A stretch of DNA of 64,000 nt, from NCBI GenBank assembly GCA_021464245.1, contig JADCRB010000036.1, forward strand, positions 1 through 64,000, written 5' to 3'. The notes beneath the pieces were generated by a model that did no database searches, had not been told where the DNA came from, and saw only the letters and a list, made by a program, of their open reading frames with translations. Below, in pieces: positions 53,060 through 64,000 of the stretch (positions are counted from its first letter, which is position 1; each line of letters opens with the position of its first letter). The position numbers were made by a program, and so were the translations under genes. The DNA is from Carallia brachiata (taxonomy: Eukaryota > Streptophyta > Magnoliopsida > Malpighiales > Rhizophoraceae).

Positions 53060-56000
53060 AAAACCTAATTTCGGAATTAGCTTTTTTTATTTTTGTTGTA
53101 ATTTTAATTTAAGAAAGTTAAGTGAATTGGGCTTAAAATGTTCATTTAACCTAACAAACAACCTACCTGACTTAATATTTATTTTATGTTATACCGATAT
53201 CATCATCTTTGTCTAATCAGTAAGACAAAGTCACTGATTTTAACAATATTTGTCGACTAAAATTAACGTTGTAGCATATTTATTATGAAAAATTTTACAA
53301 AACTTAAATTCATATTTTTATAGAGGATAAATGTTAATATTCTTACTTTGGTAGCCCGATTATTTTCCCTAATGTAACAGCATTTGTTATTTGCGTAATA
53401 ATAATAATAAAATATGAAATGACAAAATGATGATTTTTTTTTGTTGCATATTTGGTAAATATAGTTACAAAAAATTTCTTATTTACTGTATTACAAATAA
53501 ATTTTGAGACTGTTTTATCTTATCATGTAGTAGGTCTCTTATATAAAATCCTTATCTATTTATTAAGTCGAGAAAAATAATGATTTTTCACATATTAATC
53601 TTATTTTTTATCATTCTTTTCCAACTTTCTTTTTATACTGCGATCTCCTGTCTCCCAATTTCACTGCTAGTATTGGCTAGAAAGCTCTATGACCATGACA
53701 ATGTGGCGACTAGTTCATTGCCGACCGAGTTCACGAAAAGGGATCGAAACATCAACTTCTTCTGCCAGTTGTTTATGACTGAAATCTGTCAATGCTTCCG
53801 AGTCCGTGTGGGAAGGGGAAAACAATCAGATTGCCATTCTGCCCATCATTACTGCAACCTGCAAGCCAGGCTGAACTGTGGGGCTTCCTTTTTTTTTTTT
53901 TTTTATTTGGACCAAAGGGTTAAAAACAGAACTAAAAGAAAACCTTATTATAAGGGTGAAAATTTTTATTTTAAAAAAGTAACTGCAACATATTATAAAA
54001 GTAAATAATTTCTTCTTCTTTTTAATAATGAGGATTTTCACTCTTACAATAATGTTAGGGTAAATTAAAAAATTTGTCAATCTATTACTATAAATTATGA
54101 TATAGTGATACGCGTCGAACAAACTGATTATGAAATTTTAAGTTTGAGTACTGTCAGGACGTACAATGAGACTAAACATACGCAACACCCCTAGGGTCAA
54201 GAACGGTCCGGATTGGGCTGGGTTTGTGTGGTTTACTTCTTCGTAGGTTTAGCGAATATCAGTCCAACCTATTTGAAATGAGTTAAATTGCACAATTCAC
54301 TTTGACGAGTTCGCAGAGGCGTCACCTCTCTTCACCAATTTCTTTTTATCAAAAAAAAACTTGTCAATCTGTAAATTATTTAGGGAGAAAGCAAAATATA
54401 TGCACTCAAACACCAAATTATTTGCATTCAAAGCTCGAAGATTTGAACCCATAACATTGGGTTATCAGCCACATTGTACTTTTTGTCAAATGGGCTGACT
54501 CTATACGGTTTTAAGTATGGGTTAGGTAGATCTTAAACATGGAAAAACTGTACATCATGAATTCATGATTGAGTTTTGTTGTTCATTTCATGAACATTGC
54601 CACCCACTACTATGGAGCTGGTAGGGCATCCTGATTTTAAGTATCTCAAGCATCAAAAGTTTGACGATCCGAAGATTTCCTAGTCGAAGATGAACTAGAG
54701 ATGGAGACGTTGCCCACCTGCCAGTTTGAGTCGGTAACAAGGGAAGAATTAAGAAGTCCAAAACCGGGTGCAGCAATTGACATTGTCATGAAAAGAAGTT
54801 GCGCCAATGGGCTGGCAACCCATTCAAAAAATTTGAAAAATGACCAATGAACTGTAGAATTGTTTCAAAGTTGAAGGTCTCAAGTTCGTCATCAAGCCCT
54901 TTGTCTTTTAGATGGCTTGGTATCCAAAGATATCCATCCCCCCCAGATGGGCAAAAGGATATCTTTGCAAAACTAACAAAGACAAAGAAAGACTGGCTTG
55001 ATTGTGAAATGAAAGAGGACATCAAAGGGGCGAATGCCGTGTCTCCTACAATTGTTGTCACTCACATGTCAAAATCTCTCGTTTTCAAACCCCCTTCAAT
55101 TCTCTCCACCTTTATTCACAAAAATTCAAACACGCACCTCCCTTTTTTTTCAAAGCCCCATGAATTGAAAATGCTTCTACAACCATCCAACTTGTGTATG
55201 TGTGTGCGTGTGTTAGAACTTGTGACGTTGATCTATGACTTTTCCTTCCATGTTCACTACGTCCATCATAGATGTCTGATGTGTATTTTATGCCTATAAT
55301 AATAAACTTGGTTCCATTAGATCTATATAATGTTTGGTCCATTTCATCATCATTTTAGTTTAGTGAGTTGTTTGGTTGCACGAATTCCCGTGACCCTGTC
55401 CCTTCCACTTCTTTGACCCTTAATGGGTAAGGAAATTGAGTTTTAAGAAAAAAAAAAAAAAAAAAAAACCTATTTCTATGTTGAGTAAGCTTATATAACT
55501 GGGTAAAATGTCCTGAATTTTATCCCTTGATAAATTAGGTCTGTTATTTTTGAAATGATATTTTTAAAATGTAAAAATAATAAGTGTTGTAAAAATATCA
55601 ATTTTGTTTTAAAAATAACAGTTAGTTACGGTTTCATTCGAGACAAAAATCGGCACACCAAATACCGGTCCATACACATTTTCTCGTCCATGTTAGGATT
55701 AACATGATTATCATCTACAAAATAATTAAATTTTAATATTTAATATAATTACACTTAACTCAACACATTATGTCAACAAATTTTAATGTTGAGTCATTAC
55801 TAACATTGCGAGATCAAACATACTTGTTTGTTAGAGTCCAGTTAGGTAGACGAGATTAGGTGGACGAAAAATAGACCGAAAATTTTTTTTATGCAATCAG
55901 GTGATTTATTTGTGCAACCAGGCGCTTAATTTCTATAACGAAAAAATAAATGAAAAAATACTTCAAAATTTGTTGCAATAATTCAGTGTCTCATTGTACA

Positions 56001-58399
56001 AAAAAATTATCTAGTTACACAAAAAAATTATTGCGTCTATTCTCCGTCCACCAAATCTTGTCCACCTATATTTATCCTTTTTGTTAAGGTAACTAATGTG
56101 TGGACTTTATATATAAATCAAGGATGTGCAGAACAAACTATGCTCACTTTTTGGAATGCACTACCTCAAGATATGTTACCTCTGTTACGTGCTGACACTA
56201 TAGGCATAAGTCACCCTCATGGCAGATAATTCTTATTTTTCATTCTTGTTTTCTATGGATCAAAAAACAAAAAAACATATTATGTTAATCCCAATAAGAG
56301 AATAGCTCGATCAATTGTCATAAGTTTACCAATTCTAAATTGCCCCTTTGTTGGATCACTATGGTACCTAAGTCTCAATGATTAAGTTATTAGTTGGATC
56401 AAAATTAACTATATAACTTGATCATAAACGTCGAAACGACGAGGAATACTCCTAAACTAATTAGGGTGACGAAGTCATCAATAATATCGTAAAAATGATT
56501 CAAGCCGGGCCGGCCTCTTTATCATGGAACATGCTTTGATGTATGGACCATATATTATAAGATAGATTATGAGGCTTTGTGGCGAAAGGTAGTACATGAC
56601 TGTTAGGTGAAACTTGACAGTGAAGGACCGAAAATTACGTTAACTACATATTAATTATTCTAGTAATTTAATGGCTGGTGCTTTGTACTTCACGTTCAAG
56701 TTAATTGGGTTTGTTAAAAGTAAGATTTTAGCCACGGAAGCAAGAATTAACAATAACCATGATTGTGATTTTTTGTTCGTGGTTTTATTTTGATAGGAGG
56801 CTAGAGGCCTTCAGCCATAAAAAACTGTATGCTACGTTTCTCTCTCCTCCATTTCTCCTTTTTTTTTTTTTTTTTTGTTCTAAGAGAGGGAAAAGAGAGA
56901 TAGGGGGCTCTGCCTCCTATATTTTTCGTTTTATTTTAATGTCAAATGATAATAGTGATAGTGACTTAGGCTAAGGATTTAATATATGTTGTTTAAAAAA
57001 CTGATATAGATAAATAAAACTGCGGCCTGCAGATAAGAACAATTGTTATAAGATTTTCATTAAAAAACAATTGTTATAAGCTATAGATTTTCATTCAGAC
57101 GAGTCGCACTCAAAACAGATAGGCCACATGTAGGCATCAGTCCCCACATGAGAAGGGATGGTAGTTTTTGTCTAAGACTCCCAAAGTTCTCTTTCCAACA
57201 AACTTTGTTGAGTCATATTTTAAGAAGGATGAATTTTTCTAAACAAAACGCACCCCACAAATCAAAACTTGTTGCTTTCAAGTATATGAGGTCAAAACTC
57301 CCCCACCAAAACAAAAAACACTGATTATTTTCCCTTTTTCTTTTAGAAGAGTTATTGAAGAGCCCCATCAAAAGCAAAGACAAATCACTCACTTTCTATA
57401 TGTCACTTTCGAAAGACCCATTTGATGTGGATGGCTTTTAAATCATGGGTTGTGGAAAGTTTTAGTAAGGAAACTGTTATCTCATATCGCCAGAAAGAAA
57501 CAAACCTAAGTATCTGAGGCTGACTTAGGCTTGGACGTATTAGTGATTTAATATAATTATTCTTTGGAAAGTTTGGTTTTTGGCCGTGACCAATCGAGAG
57601 GAAACTTCCCGAGATTGGTAAATAAAATACTTGTAGAGGGTTGAATCAGTGATTGACGGTTCGGGTCGATACGCAGGAAAAACCTACGGTTAGCAATAAT
57701 GCGTTGATAGCGGTGAGGTGTCCTTTGTCACAGCCTGTTGGCCAGAGCAGAACATTTTCGTTGTACACAAATTGACAATTTTTTTGGACAGATTACACCA
57801 ATTGATAATTGATTTCATGCATCCATTTATATAAATTGTTATAAGGAAGGCCAAAAAAAGTCAAAATTGAGAATTGAATCACCAATTTTCGAACACAATA
57901 TCAAGAAAAGAACTCGATTATAGAATCAAATAATTATAATAAAATACCTCAATTATTATATGAAAAACATAAGACAATTTATTACAATTATTGAACTATC
58001 ATATATCTATGCACTCTATATAGTCGTAGAATAATGTGGCAGTGTCCTCCTGCGGGGCCCCTCCCCTGTACGGACTTTGCCCTTCTTTTTGGACAAAGAA
58101 AAGAAAAATGCATCGTTAACATTTTAAGAAAAAATTTTGTGCTTCTTGCCAATGTTGTCTACTCAAATATGTTTATCCGAAGAAAAATGTATTTGTTGAA
58201 TACTTGAATCTAGCCTCTGGGTAATCTTTGTTGGTAAAAAATTAATTCTTGATTTATATTTTGGATTAGTCAAATATATAAAATTTTTTAAATCCAATGG
58301 CACTTGTATCGAGCTATTAGGAAACTTTTTCTTAGAAGACAATCCTATTTTTTAAGTACTAAATAGCTTGTTAGCATAACGTTATGCACCTAAGGCGTA

Positions 58400-58443
<44 letters not shown>

Positions 58444-59480
58444 TGTGTGTGTGTGCGCGTGCGTGTACATCCTTCAGTCTTTCCTTTTATCTACGTCAAA
58501 TGACTGACAAAGAAAATCATAACTATAAAACTTGGCAATTTATTCTACTATGCAAAGTATAACCATAAACGTATGCATTTCTTGGATTCTTTTTTTGTTT
58601 TTTATCGTTCATTAATTGACTCAGTGTATCCTGAGTTACATGATAAGATAATTCTTTTATTTTTATAAATCTCATTTTTTTTTTAAGATTAAAATTCAAG
58701 AACTACAAGACGAAAATTTTGAATTTTAATCATTGAAGTATTTTTTAAAGAGTATTTTTTCGATTCTCTAACTCAATTTTTTGTATTTACACTCAATAAT
58801 TATCAATCAATAAGTAGGCGTGTGACTCTGTTTATTTTTTAAAATTTCTCGAAACAAAGAAGGATTGATTAGTTTTAATTCATTATTAGGTTGAAAAATA
58901 TAAAAGCCTAGTTTGCACTAGTAACACCATGACAAGTATTAAGTAACTTGAGACCGCATGTTATAAGAAATAAAGAAGAAAACACTCAATTGTAATACTG
59001 AAATCCAAGTCGTTATGATTTTTTTTTTAAACAATTTAGTTAGTGGATATTAAGTAATTGAAACATTTGAATTCTTTCCATTTAATTAAAGGTAAATACT
59101 GCGGATATCAAATCGTTCTTTTTTTTTTTTTTTTTGAGAAAAAATCAAATCATTCTTGAGACTTTTAGATTGTTATTGTTAAAACGGGAGTTTTATACAC
59201 GATAACTTTTTTCCCTTTTATTAAAAATAGTGAGAGGAAGTGATAAAATTAATCCAGTAAAAAAAATATATAAATGATTACGCAATTATAAACACACAAT
59301 ACATATATAATAATTTATATTTTTATATTATAAAAAATATATTAAATAAAAAAATAAATAAATTAATAAATATTATTAAATTAACTCTGTTAATATTTGC
59401 GTACTCTTACTCATAGCGTAATAAGTCAGCTTAATATGCTTCAAGATTGTCATTTCCTAAATAGAGGATTTTTTTTCTCA
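53060..59480. other. Gene-poor intergenic region
   Basis: I see no gene I can support. Within 54,585-55,300 both strands have open frames. The minus strand reads FFEWVASPLAQLLFMTMSI and GFGLLNSSLVTDSNWQ, and further upstream GDGYLWIPSHLKDKGLDDE, which looks protein-like but needs a frameshift. The plus strand has a 150-codon frame from 54,847. I could not decide between them or identify a family. Poly-A/T runs occur at 55,450 and 56,861. An (AT)n tract followed by (GT)n lies at 58,402-58,456. Confidence 0.4.
58402..58456. repeat. Compound (AT)n(GT)n microsatellite
   Basis: About 40 bases of alternating AT run directly into about 14 bases of GT. No associated gene. Confidence 0.95.
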
Positions 59481-59622
59481 CAAACCTAATTTGTAAACAA
59501 AAACAACAGAAGATACAAAACGCCGTCGTTGTAATTTCTCAGCAAAAACAACGTCGTTTCGCCGTGTCTCCCCTGGTCCCTCATTATCTGGGCCGTTCAT
59601 TATTTTCTCGGCCGCAGCCAAA

Positions 59623-59627
59623 CTCTC

Positions 59628-59658
<31 letters not shown>

Positions 59659-59718
59659 TCACACACAGTAAAGCAAACTCTTCGCAGCAAATCTCTCGAT
59701 TTCGTTAATTCAGTGCCA

Positions 59719-59753
<35 letters not shown>
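59623..59753 (+). promoter_or_regulatory. Paired CT microsatellites in the SUO leader/promoter
   Basis: Two CT runs (59,623-59,659 and 59,724-59,753) lie about 430-560 bases upstream of the first usable SUO ATG. CT-rich leaders are common just downstream of plant transcription start sites. The antisense GA-rich reading frame across them is an artefact. Confidence 0.6.
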
Positions 59754-59755
<2 letters not shown>

Positions 59756-60082
59756 GATCCGATTCGCCGGTAGCAAAACCACCGGAAAAAACGAAAACCC
59801 TCAAAAAAAACAAAAAAAAAGGAGAAATTTCGATTCCTAAGCTCATACCCATCAATAAAAATCCAATCTTTTTATCAAATCTCATGCTTTTAAATTGGGT
59901 CAATTTGTCTATTTTCTTTCAATTTTTTTAGTTACCCCCTTTTCCTGATCTGGGGTTTTGCCCATTTTTGGGCATCTCTTCCTGATGTGTAGTGTACTAT
60001 TGAAAATCTTTTTTTGGGGGCTTTCTTTTTGTGAAAGGGCTGCTGCGATCAATTGAGTGGGAATTGATGTTTCTGTCAAGAA

Positions 60083-60163
60083 ATGAAGGTTGGCTTGGGA
60101 TTTGTGGTAGGGAATTGTTATTGTGTTTGGGCTCTTCCTTGGTGGTGGTCGTGGCGGCGGTGA
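60083..60163 (+). promoter_or_regulatory. Upstream open reading frame of SUO
   Basis: ATG at 60,083 opens a 26-codon frame (MKVGLGFVVGN..., ending WWWSWRR) that stops at TGA 60,161-60,163, 23 bases before the proposed main ATG and out of frame with it. If the leader is transcribed as assumed, this would reduce initiation at the main start. The mRNA start is not known, so this is an inference. Confidence 0.35.
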
Positions 60164-60185
60164 GAAGTGGAATCATCGGCGGCAC

Positions 60186-63100
60186 ATGTTGTCGGTCCCG
60201 CCAAACTCCTCCACGACTGTAGCAGCAGCTGCCCCCAGTTTGTCTTTTTCTTCTACTTCAACCTCGTGTCCTGATTTCCTTCTCAAAGTATATTCTTTCC
60301 CTTTGTGGGTTTTCTTTTCTGTTTTTTTCCCCCCTCCTCTACGGTTCTTTCTCGCTTTTGTGTGTTGGTTTAATTGCTTGTTTAGTATCTGGGTTTGTGG
60401 ATTTTGATGGCTTTCCGGTTAACCTGACGTTGTTGGGGTCTTCTTCTGATGTTTTAAGCTGATTCGATCTGTGGTCATATGTTGTGATCTCTGGGTTCTT
60501 TTCCTTGATTATTCTTTAGTTTGGTCTATTATGTTTTGTAGTCTTTATGGACGATAATGAGTCTATGGTTATGTTTTACCCACTGGATATTTCTAGGTCT
60601 TCAGTTTGTTGAGGATAAATTTGTGATGTTCATGCTCGATCAATTTAATAAGTTTATTGTGTCACTTTTCCTACACTCTGCGATATTGTCTTATTTATTG
60701 ATAACATTTTGTGGTGTTAATCTCACTTTCTGCCCCCGAGTTTTAAGAGTTGCATTTCTATTGTGTTTGAAATGATTTTATGTTTAGTTTGAATTGTAAT
60801 TAAGATGTTTCCTATTGATATTTTCAGAATTTCCGTGGTTTGATCTTGTTTGTTCTTTTGCTTGTTACTTGCTTTTACTTAGGTCGCTTAGCTTTATTGC
60901 ATATTGCATTGAAATATCGTCTAATTTACTTTATTACTTGAATGATCTCAATAACTGCCTACAGGATGGTCGCAAGGTTCGTGTTGGTGATTGTGCACTT
61001 TTCAAGCCGCCCCAGGATTCTCCGCCTTTCATTGGCATAATCCGAAAGCTGATAGCAGGCAAAGAGGATAGCCCAAGTTTAGGGGTGAATTGGCTTTATC
61101 GTCCTGCTGACATTAAGCTTGGAAAAGGTGCCTTATTGGAAGCGGCACCTAACGAGGTTTTCTATTCATTTCATAAGGATGAAATACCTGCTGCATCACT
61201 ACTTCATCCGTGTAAAGTTGCATTCCTTCGCAAAGGTGTTGAACTTCCTTCAGGGATATCCTCATTTGTGTGCAGAAGAGTGTATGATATTGAGAACAAG
61301 TGTTTATGGTGGTTAACTGACAAAGACTATATTAATGTAAGTGCTGTAAGTGTTTTTCTTCTCCATCTCAGACAAATGTAGTTCATTATTATTATTATTA
61401 TCATTATTATTATTATTATGTGATGGATCTAGCATATTTTACAATACAGGAACGCCAGGAAGAAGTAGATAAGTTATTAGACAAGACAAGACTCGAAATG
61501 CATGGGGTGGTGCAGTCTGGAGGCCGTTCTCCAAAGCCTTCGAATGGTCCACTTCTGCAACACAGTTAAAGCCTAATTCAGATAGCGCTCAGAACAGTGG
61601 CTCCTTCTCATCTCATGGTAAGGGAAAGAAGAGGGAGAGGGGTGATCAGGTCTCTGAACTGGCTAAACGGGAACGTTTGTCTAGATCAGAGGATGGTGAT
61701 TTGGGTCAAAGCAGGGTGAAAACGTGTTAAAATCTGAGATTTCCAAAATACAGATAAGGGAGGACTTATTGATTTCGAAGGGGTTGAGAAACTAGTGCAT
61801 CTCATGCAACCCAACAGTGCTGAGAAGAGAATAGATTTGGCCGGCCGAACAATGCTTGTTGATGTAATAGCGGCTACAGATAGAATTGATTGTCTCGTGC
61901 AGTTTGTGCAGCTCAAGGGCCTCCCTATTTTGGATGAATGGCTCCAAGAGGTCCATAAGGGGAAGTTTGGTGATGGCACCAGTCCCAAAGAAAGTGACAA
62001 ATGCATTGACGAATTTCTCTTGGCTTCACTTCGTGCATTGGACAAGCTGCCTGTAAATCTTCATGCATTACAGACTTGCAATGTAGGCAAATCTGTGAAT
62101 CATTTACGTACGCATAAAAATTCTGAGATTCAGAAGAAAGCTAGGAGTTTAGTTGACACATGGAAGAAACGTGTTGAAGCTGAGATGAATATGAATGACA
62201 CAAAGTCTGTGTTAACTCGTGCTGTTTCATGGCCTGCCAAGCCTGCCCCTTCCGAAGTGTCCCATGTAGGGAACAGAAAATCTGGTGGATCTGCTGAGGC
62301 TGGATTTCGGAGCTCTGTGACACAATCTTCTGCACCTAAGAGTTCTCAGGTTAAGCCGGTAGTTGGGGAGTGTGTCGCCAAGCCATCAGTATTACCAGTT
62401 GCAATTAAATCAGTGACAATGCCAGCGTTGGTAATTCAAGGGATGCAAATTCTAGGATGTTAATAGGTGGTGGAACCTCAGAGCCACCTCTGACGCCGAT
62501 CAAGGAGGAAAGGAGCAGCAGCTCTAGTCAATCTCAGAACAACAGTCAATCTTGTTCAAGTGATCATGCAAAGCATGTTGGTTCTTCATGCAAGGAAGAT
62601 GCAAAGAGCTCCAGTGCTGGTTCTGCGATTGTCAGTAGAGGTTCTAGTGGTGCTTCCCGCCATAGAAAAGCAATCAATGGTGTTCATGCTTCTGCTACCA
62701 CGGAGTTCAGAAGGAGCCTGGGTCAGAGAAGGTTAATTCTGCAAATAAGAATGCAGCATCTGAGAAGTCATCTCCAACTGGAGTTTCACACGATAAGATG
62801 CCCGGTGTACCCCTTATTGATCATGGAATTAACCAGAGACTCATTGTTAGGCTGCCAAACGCTGGTTGCAGCCCTCTAGGGTTGCTAACGGGGTTTCTTC
62901 TGAAGATCTTGCTGACACTGGGAGAGTATCTTCTCCTTGTGAAATGCCGGATAATAGTGAAGGAAGAGTGAGGGGAAGAAGTGAAGCTGCACAGCCTAAT
63001 GCTGGATCAAATTTGAATTCATATTTATGCGAGGAAAAAGATGGATTTTGTGGATCTGATGAAGCAAAGGTGACAACTACTTGTGATGAGCAGCAGAAAA

Positions 63101-64000
63101 TTGGCGAAGCTGGTGTAGAAGTAATGGAAGCATCAAAGGCTAACTGCTCCTTATTGCAGGTGCCGCCCAGATCCGAGGATCCTTATAATGCTTCTTTGAG
63201 CTCTATAAATGCTTTAGTTGAAAGCTGCGCCAAGTTTTCTGAAGCTAATGCAGATGCATCACCTGAGGATGATGTTGGGATGAACCTGCTTGCCAGTGTG
63301 GCTGCTGGAGAGATTTCGAAAGCTGACAACATTTCACCTTTGGCTTCTCCTCTGAGAAATTCACCTGTGGAAGAGAAATCCCCCTCAGACGATGATGGCA
63401 GATTAAGAATTACGGGCAAAGGAGTTGTTCAAATCCAACAAAAACCTAGTGACATGGGTAATACTGACTCAATTGCTGAGAAGAATGCTTCTGTCGATTT
63501 ATTGCAGGGTAAAAATGAAGGTGGACATCCTCCGCTTTCAATTGTTACTAGTACTTCTGTGGATGGAAAAGTTGCTTTAGTTTCCGATGCAGATAAAAAA
63601 GTTGAAAGCAGTGCTGTATTGAACTCTTTGCAACAAACTGCTGAAGTCTCATGCTTGAGATCTGATCTGAAGCCTGCAGATTTAACCTGTGATCCTCCTG
63701 TTGTTGCATTCTCAAATCTTGCAAAAAGCGATAGGCACACAGAGGTTGAAGGGGTCAATCAGTCGCATGAGCATAGAAAATTTGGTGCTTGGAGGGACTG
63801 GAATAGCAGTACATCTGACTCTAAACCAAGAACGAATGCTCTTGCTTTCAATGATGGTAAGAAGGTTGATTGTAGGGATGAAAGGACTGAAGAAAGCAAT
63901 ATATTAGCTTTGTCAGAATTAGCTGCTATAAGTGCAAAAAGTGAAAAGGATGCAGATGAAAAGCCAGCATGCTCATCTTTGGAGATTAGTTCCCCAAAGC
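60186..64000 (+). CDS. SUO: SUO-like BAH and TFIIS-N domain protein (5' part, with indels)
   Basis: Exon 1 (60,186-60,287, MLSVPPNSS...PDFLLK), exon 2 (60,965-61,336) and exon 3 (61,450 to beyond the window) join in phase 0 at GT-AG introns. Exon 2 encodes a BAH domain (DGRKVRVGDCALFKPP ... WWLTDKDYIN). Exon 3 carries a TFIIS N-terminal/LW domain at about 61,740-62,190 (GVEKLVHLMQP, VNHLRTHKNSEIQKKARSLV). It then has a long Ser/Lys-rich region with the family block VGMNLLASVAAGEISK, then GAWRDWN. In Arabidopsis SUO is nuclear and needed for miRNA-guided translational repression, with GW motifs for partner binding. The start is uncertain: homologues begin slightly upstream with a basic Gly/Arg stretch, present here without an ATG. 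Six single-base losses break exon 3 near 61,551, 61,715, 61,749, 62,426, 62,705 and 62,877. From there to 64,000 the frame is clean for about 370 codons. Confidence 0.85.

Noticed and set aside
59478..59903. 141-codon minus-strand frame rich in Arg-Glu repeats
   Set aside because: It is a translation of the GA/CT microsatellites in the SUO leader.
1..64000. CRISPR arrays, bacterial operons, prophage or endogenous viral genes
   Set aside because: No regularly spaced direct repeats with unique spacers, no capsid, polymerase or integrase motifs, and no Shine-Dalgarno-organised gene clusters. The tandem repeats seen are microsatellites, minisatellites or segmental duplications.
1..64000. tRNA or rRNA genes
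   Set aside because: I saw no sequence with the conserved tRNA internal promoter boxes in proper spacing and no rRNA-like stretch. A tRNAscan run would settle it.

Overview
This is nuclear DNA of a flowering plant, almost certainly a eudicot and probably a rosid; I cannot name the genus. The evidence is AT-rich intergenic sequence full of small transposon relics, GT-AG introns, 5'UTR introns, and plant-specific gene families (F-box/DUF295, GASA, CSLC, BAH-TFIIS SUO). There are no bacterial operons, CRISPR arrays or phage genes. I recognised no tRNA or rRNA gene by eye.

Layout. 0-9.4 kb is a repeat-rich block. It holds a dispersed repeat family, a fold-back element, and a 1.3-kb unit present twice (about 2.80-4.13 and 7.03-8.25 kb). 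Each copy carries a small RING-finger exon on the minus strand; the left copy is broken. 9.4-43.1 kb is dominated by a roughly 16-kb tandem duplication (unit A about 9.66-25.66 kb, unit B about 26.90-42.40 kb). Each unit contains, in order, a MULE-like element, an F-box/DUF295 gene (minus), a GASA14-like gene (minus) and an F-box/DUF295 gene (plus). The units have decayed reciprocally: A keeps the minus-strand F-box gene intact and B keeps the plus-strand one. A 1.24-kb filler between the units contains two exons of an unrelated P-loop ATPase gene. Several Tourist-like MITEs and other insertions occur in only one unit and so probably postdate the duplication.

43.6-46.5 kb holds a CSLC4-like xyloglucan glucan synthase (minus), convergent with the last F-box gene. 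46.6-59.4 kb is gene-poor, with a 5' fragment of a DRT100-like LRR gene near 53 kb and a few coding-like stretches I could not identify. 60.2 kb to the window end is the 5' part of a SUO-like BAH/TFIIS-N gene (plus), running off the edge.

Functionally, GASA14 (secreted Cys-rich peptide, hormone and growth responses) and CSLC4 (xyloglucan backbone) are cell-wall and growth genes. The F-box proteins would act as SCF substrate adaptors, and SUO acts in miRNA-mediated repression. I see no operon-like or pathway link among them.

Caution: CSLC4 and SUO each carry several 1-2 base indels that break otherwise highly conserved coding sequence. Either both have begun to decay or the assembly has small deletion errors. 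This affects how far the pseudogene calls can be trusted, except for those supported by nonsense mutations or structural truncation.
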